From contig DF239089.1 of NCBI GenBank assembly GCA_000507305.1, positions 408,100-472,099 on the forward strand: a stretch of 64,000 nt of DNA, read 5' to 3'. The stretch is from Breviolum minutum Mf 1.05b.01. Lineage: Eukaryota > Sar > Dinophyceae > Suessiales > Symbiodiniaceae. This document shows, one piece after another, positions 62,747 through 64,000 of the stretch. Position 1 is the stretch's first letter, and each line of letters opens with the position of its first letter. Position numbers and translations under genes: made by a program. A model generated the notes under the pieces. That model ran no database searches. It was not told the DNA's origin and worked only from the letters and a program-made list of their open reading frames with translations.

Positions 62747-62807
62747 CCCGGGGACCGATTACAAAATCTTGATTCCCTTGGTCATCAAGCTGTATCAGTC
62801 CTCGAAC
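62747..62807 (-). CDS. candidate internal exon, unassigned
   Basis: Acceptor TCTTGGAG, donor CCGGG^GTGCGT. Reads VRGLIQLDDQGNQDFVIGPR, 20 codons plus one base. Confidence 0.45.
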
Positions 62808-62902
62808 CTCCAAGATGAGAAAACACATTTTCATTTTGAAAATCCCCTTTCCCCTTGTTGCCCATGACTGTCTTTACCATCAACTTCATCCACCAGCCAC
62901 AC

Positions 62903-62947
62903 CTGCTCAGCCTTCATAGCTTCTTCTGCTAGTCGCTCAGCTTCCTC
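62903..62947 (-). CDS. candidate internal exon, Glu/Ala-rich helix
   Basis: Acceptor CACCATAG, donor GAGCAG^GTGTGG. Reads EEAERLAEEAMKAEQ, 15 codons, a likely coiled-coil or long helix. Confidence 0.45.
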
Positions 62948-63455
62948 CTATGGTGAACATGGACTATTGGAAAAGGACATTCCTTTTGGAAAAGCATCAA
63001 TGATCATTACTTTTCTAAGTGCCACAACCTCAACTTTGACAACGTGTCATGCTAGCTTCTGGTGCTTCGGATATCAAACGAAACTCTTGAAGGCATGAAC
63101 CTGGCCGGTGCCTTTGACGGGAGCTATCTTAATCTCCAAACTCTAACCTGGCTACTTTACAAGACATGACAAAAAGCCATCAAATAGTATAGGTTGTCAC
63201 ACCTCTCGTCATGCTAACTTCCAGCAATCAAGCAGAAAGACAAGCTGTCAAATAAACAAATAAACAAATAACCAAAGAATCAATGTTGGCAATGTCAACC
63301 GTTTCTACACACTTTTCTGCCTAAGCCTGCACCAGTAGTCCCCAAACTCTCGGCTCATCCTGACGAGGAGCACTCACCAATGCCCTTTCTGTATTGTTTC
63401 CCCCGAGCGTCCTTCTTGGACTTTGCCATGGAAGCAAAAGTCTTAGTGTTCTTGC

Positions 63456-63640
63456 CTAAGTGTGGATGCGAGTTTATACAAACGGTTTTCGTCGAAAAAA
63501 GGAAAGTCAATTCTTGGTTGCGGGTCAATGTCCCATGAGTATGCAGAACAATCAAGATAGGAAGTCTGCTCCTTGATGTCAAGGTCTTCAAAATTAAGTC
63601 CGCATATCACAACAAAAACACTCAATTTCACAGAACCTTC
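63456..63640 (-). CDS. candidate internal exon, unassigned
   Basis: Acceptor GGCTTGTACAG, GC donor CTTAG^GCAAGA. Reads EGSVKLSVFVVICGLNFEDL, DIKEQTSYLDCSAYSWDIDP and QPRIDFPFFDENRLYKLAST. 61 codons with natural composition and a beta-like start. No family recognised. It is the longest of the minus-strand exons here. Confidence 0.5.
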
Positions 63641-63864
63641 CTGTACAAGCCAATCTTTAAAGGTCCTTCTCCAACCATCCACACCATTTGGCCAAGTAGC
63701 TCTCATCCAGTTGTTGCGTGAGATCGTTTTGCATCAACGCTTTCTTCAAGTTTCGCATTGATGCTGTCAAACCTTTGTTGGCCTTTTGAGCTGCAGCTGC
63801 TGGACAGTCGCGTAGCTTCGTCACTATCCATTCGTATTTATGTTGACATAATAATACATACATG
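63641..63864 (-). CDS. possible upstream exon, ends uncertain
   Basis: Minus-strand frame reading ANKGLTASMRNLKKALMQND then LTQQLDESYLAKWCGWLEKD. It ends in a stop 15 bases before the acceptor of the next exon, so the donor must lie earlier. Weak support. Confidence 0.3.
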
Positions 63865-64000
63865 TTGGGTCTGGCCTAGTAGCTGTAACAGTGACCAGCA
63901 AAAGGAACACACAAATTGCATGAACCACGCTGGGGAACGCGATCATTGTTTGAAACCAAGCACGCTGGGGAGCACGAAAATGGGCACGAAGTGCACAATA

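Noticed and set aside
1..64000. CRISPR array, tRNA, rRNA or dinoflagellate spliced-leader gene
   Set aside because: No regularly spaced direct repeats, no cloverleaf with A and B boxes, and no spliced-leader sequence were found on reading both strands.

Overview
The window looks like nuclear DNA of a dinoflagellate, most likely a Symbiodiniaceae/Suessiales-type genome. Coding exons are tiny (20-150 nt) and separated by kilobase introns. Many introns use GC rather than GT donors, with an AG^G junction style. About 16 families of short palindromic elements, most flanked by TA, fill introns and intergenic DNA. There is no prokaryotic gene packing, no recognisable rRNA or tRNA gene, and almost no long ORF except inside one mobile element.

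Layout. 1-16 kb is element-rich DNA with a few plus-strand candidate exons (9.3-9.6, 10.8-11.3, 15.2, 16.8 kb), none assigned to a family. From about 22.0 to 43.0 kb, 14 exons on the plus strand splice in phase into an Ariadne-type RBR E3 ubiquitin ligase: UBA-like segment, RING1, IBR, RING2. The catalytic RING2 cysteine sits in a 20-nt microexon. Three GC-rich, coding-like but frame-broken segments (18.3-18.7, 29.3-29.7, 38.6-39.0 kb) lie between or inside its introns. More plus-strand candidate exons follow to 53.9 kb. From 56 to 64 kb all supported candidate exons are on the minus strand. The two sets therefore converge on an AT-rich island at 53.9-54.6 kb.

The most unusual object is a 3977-bp element at 47374-51350. 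It has a TA on each side and two 98% identical 249-bp direct terminal repeats, and carries two long minus-strand genes. One is a Tc1/mariner/IS630-type DD34E transposase. The other is a protein that reads as degenerate J-domain, HUH-type replication initiator (Rep) and SF3 helicase, as in CRESS-DNA replicons. A cut-and-paste transposase together with a replicon initiator suggests a transposon with a replicative phase, or a transposon that captured (or was captured by) a Rep replicon.

The palindromic elements are named here as families A-R. Several copies are nested in others with a duplicated TA. One family-L copy (9371-9467) has splice-site-like ends and, if removed as an intron, restores a continuous reading frame, which suggests an introner. 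All assignments come from reading motifs and frames by eye; no search or expression evidence was available.
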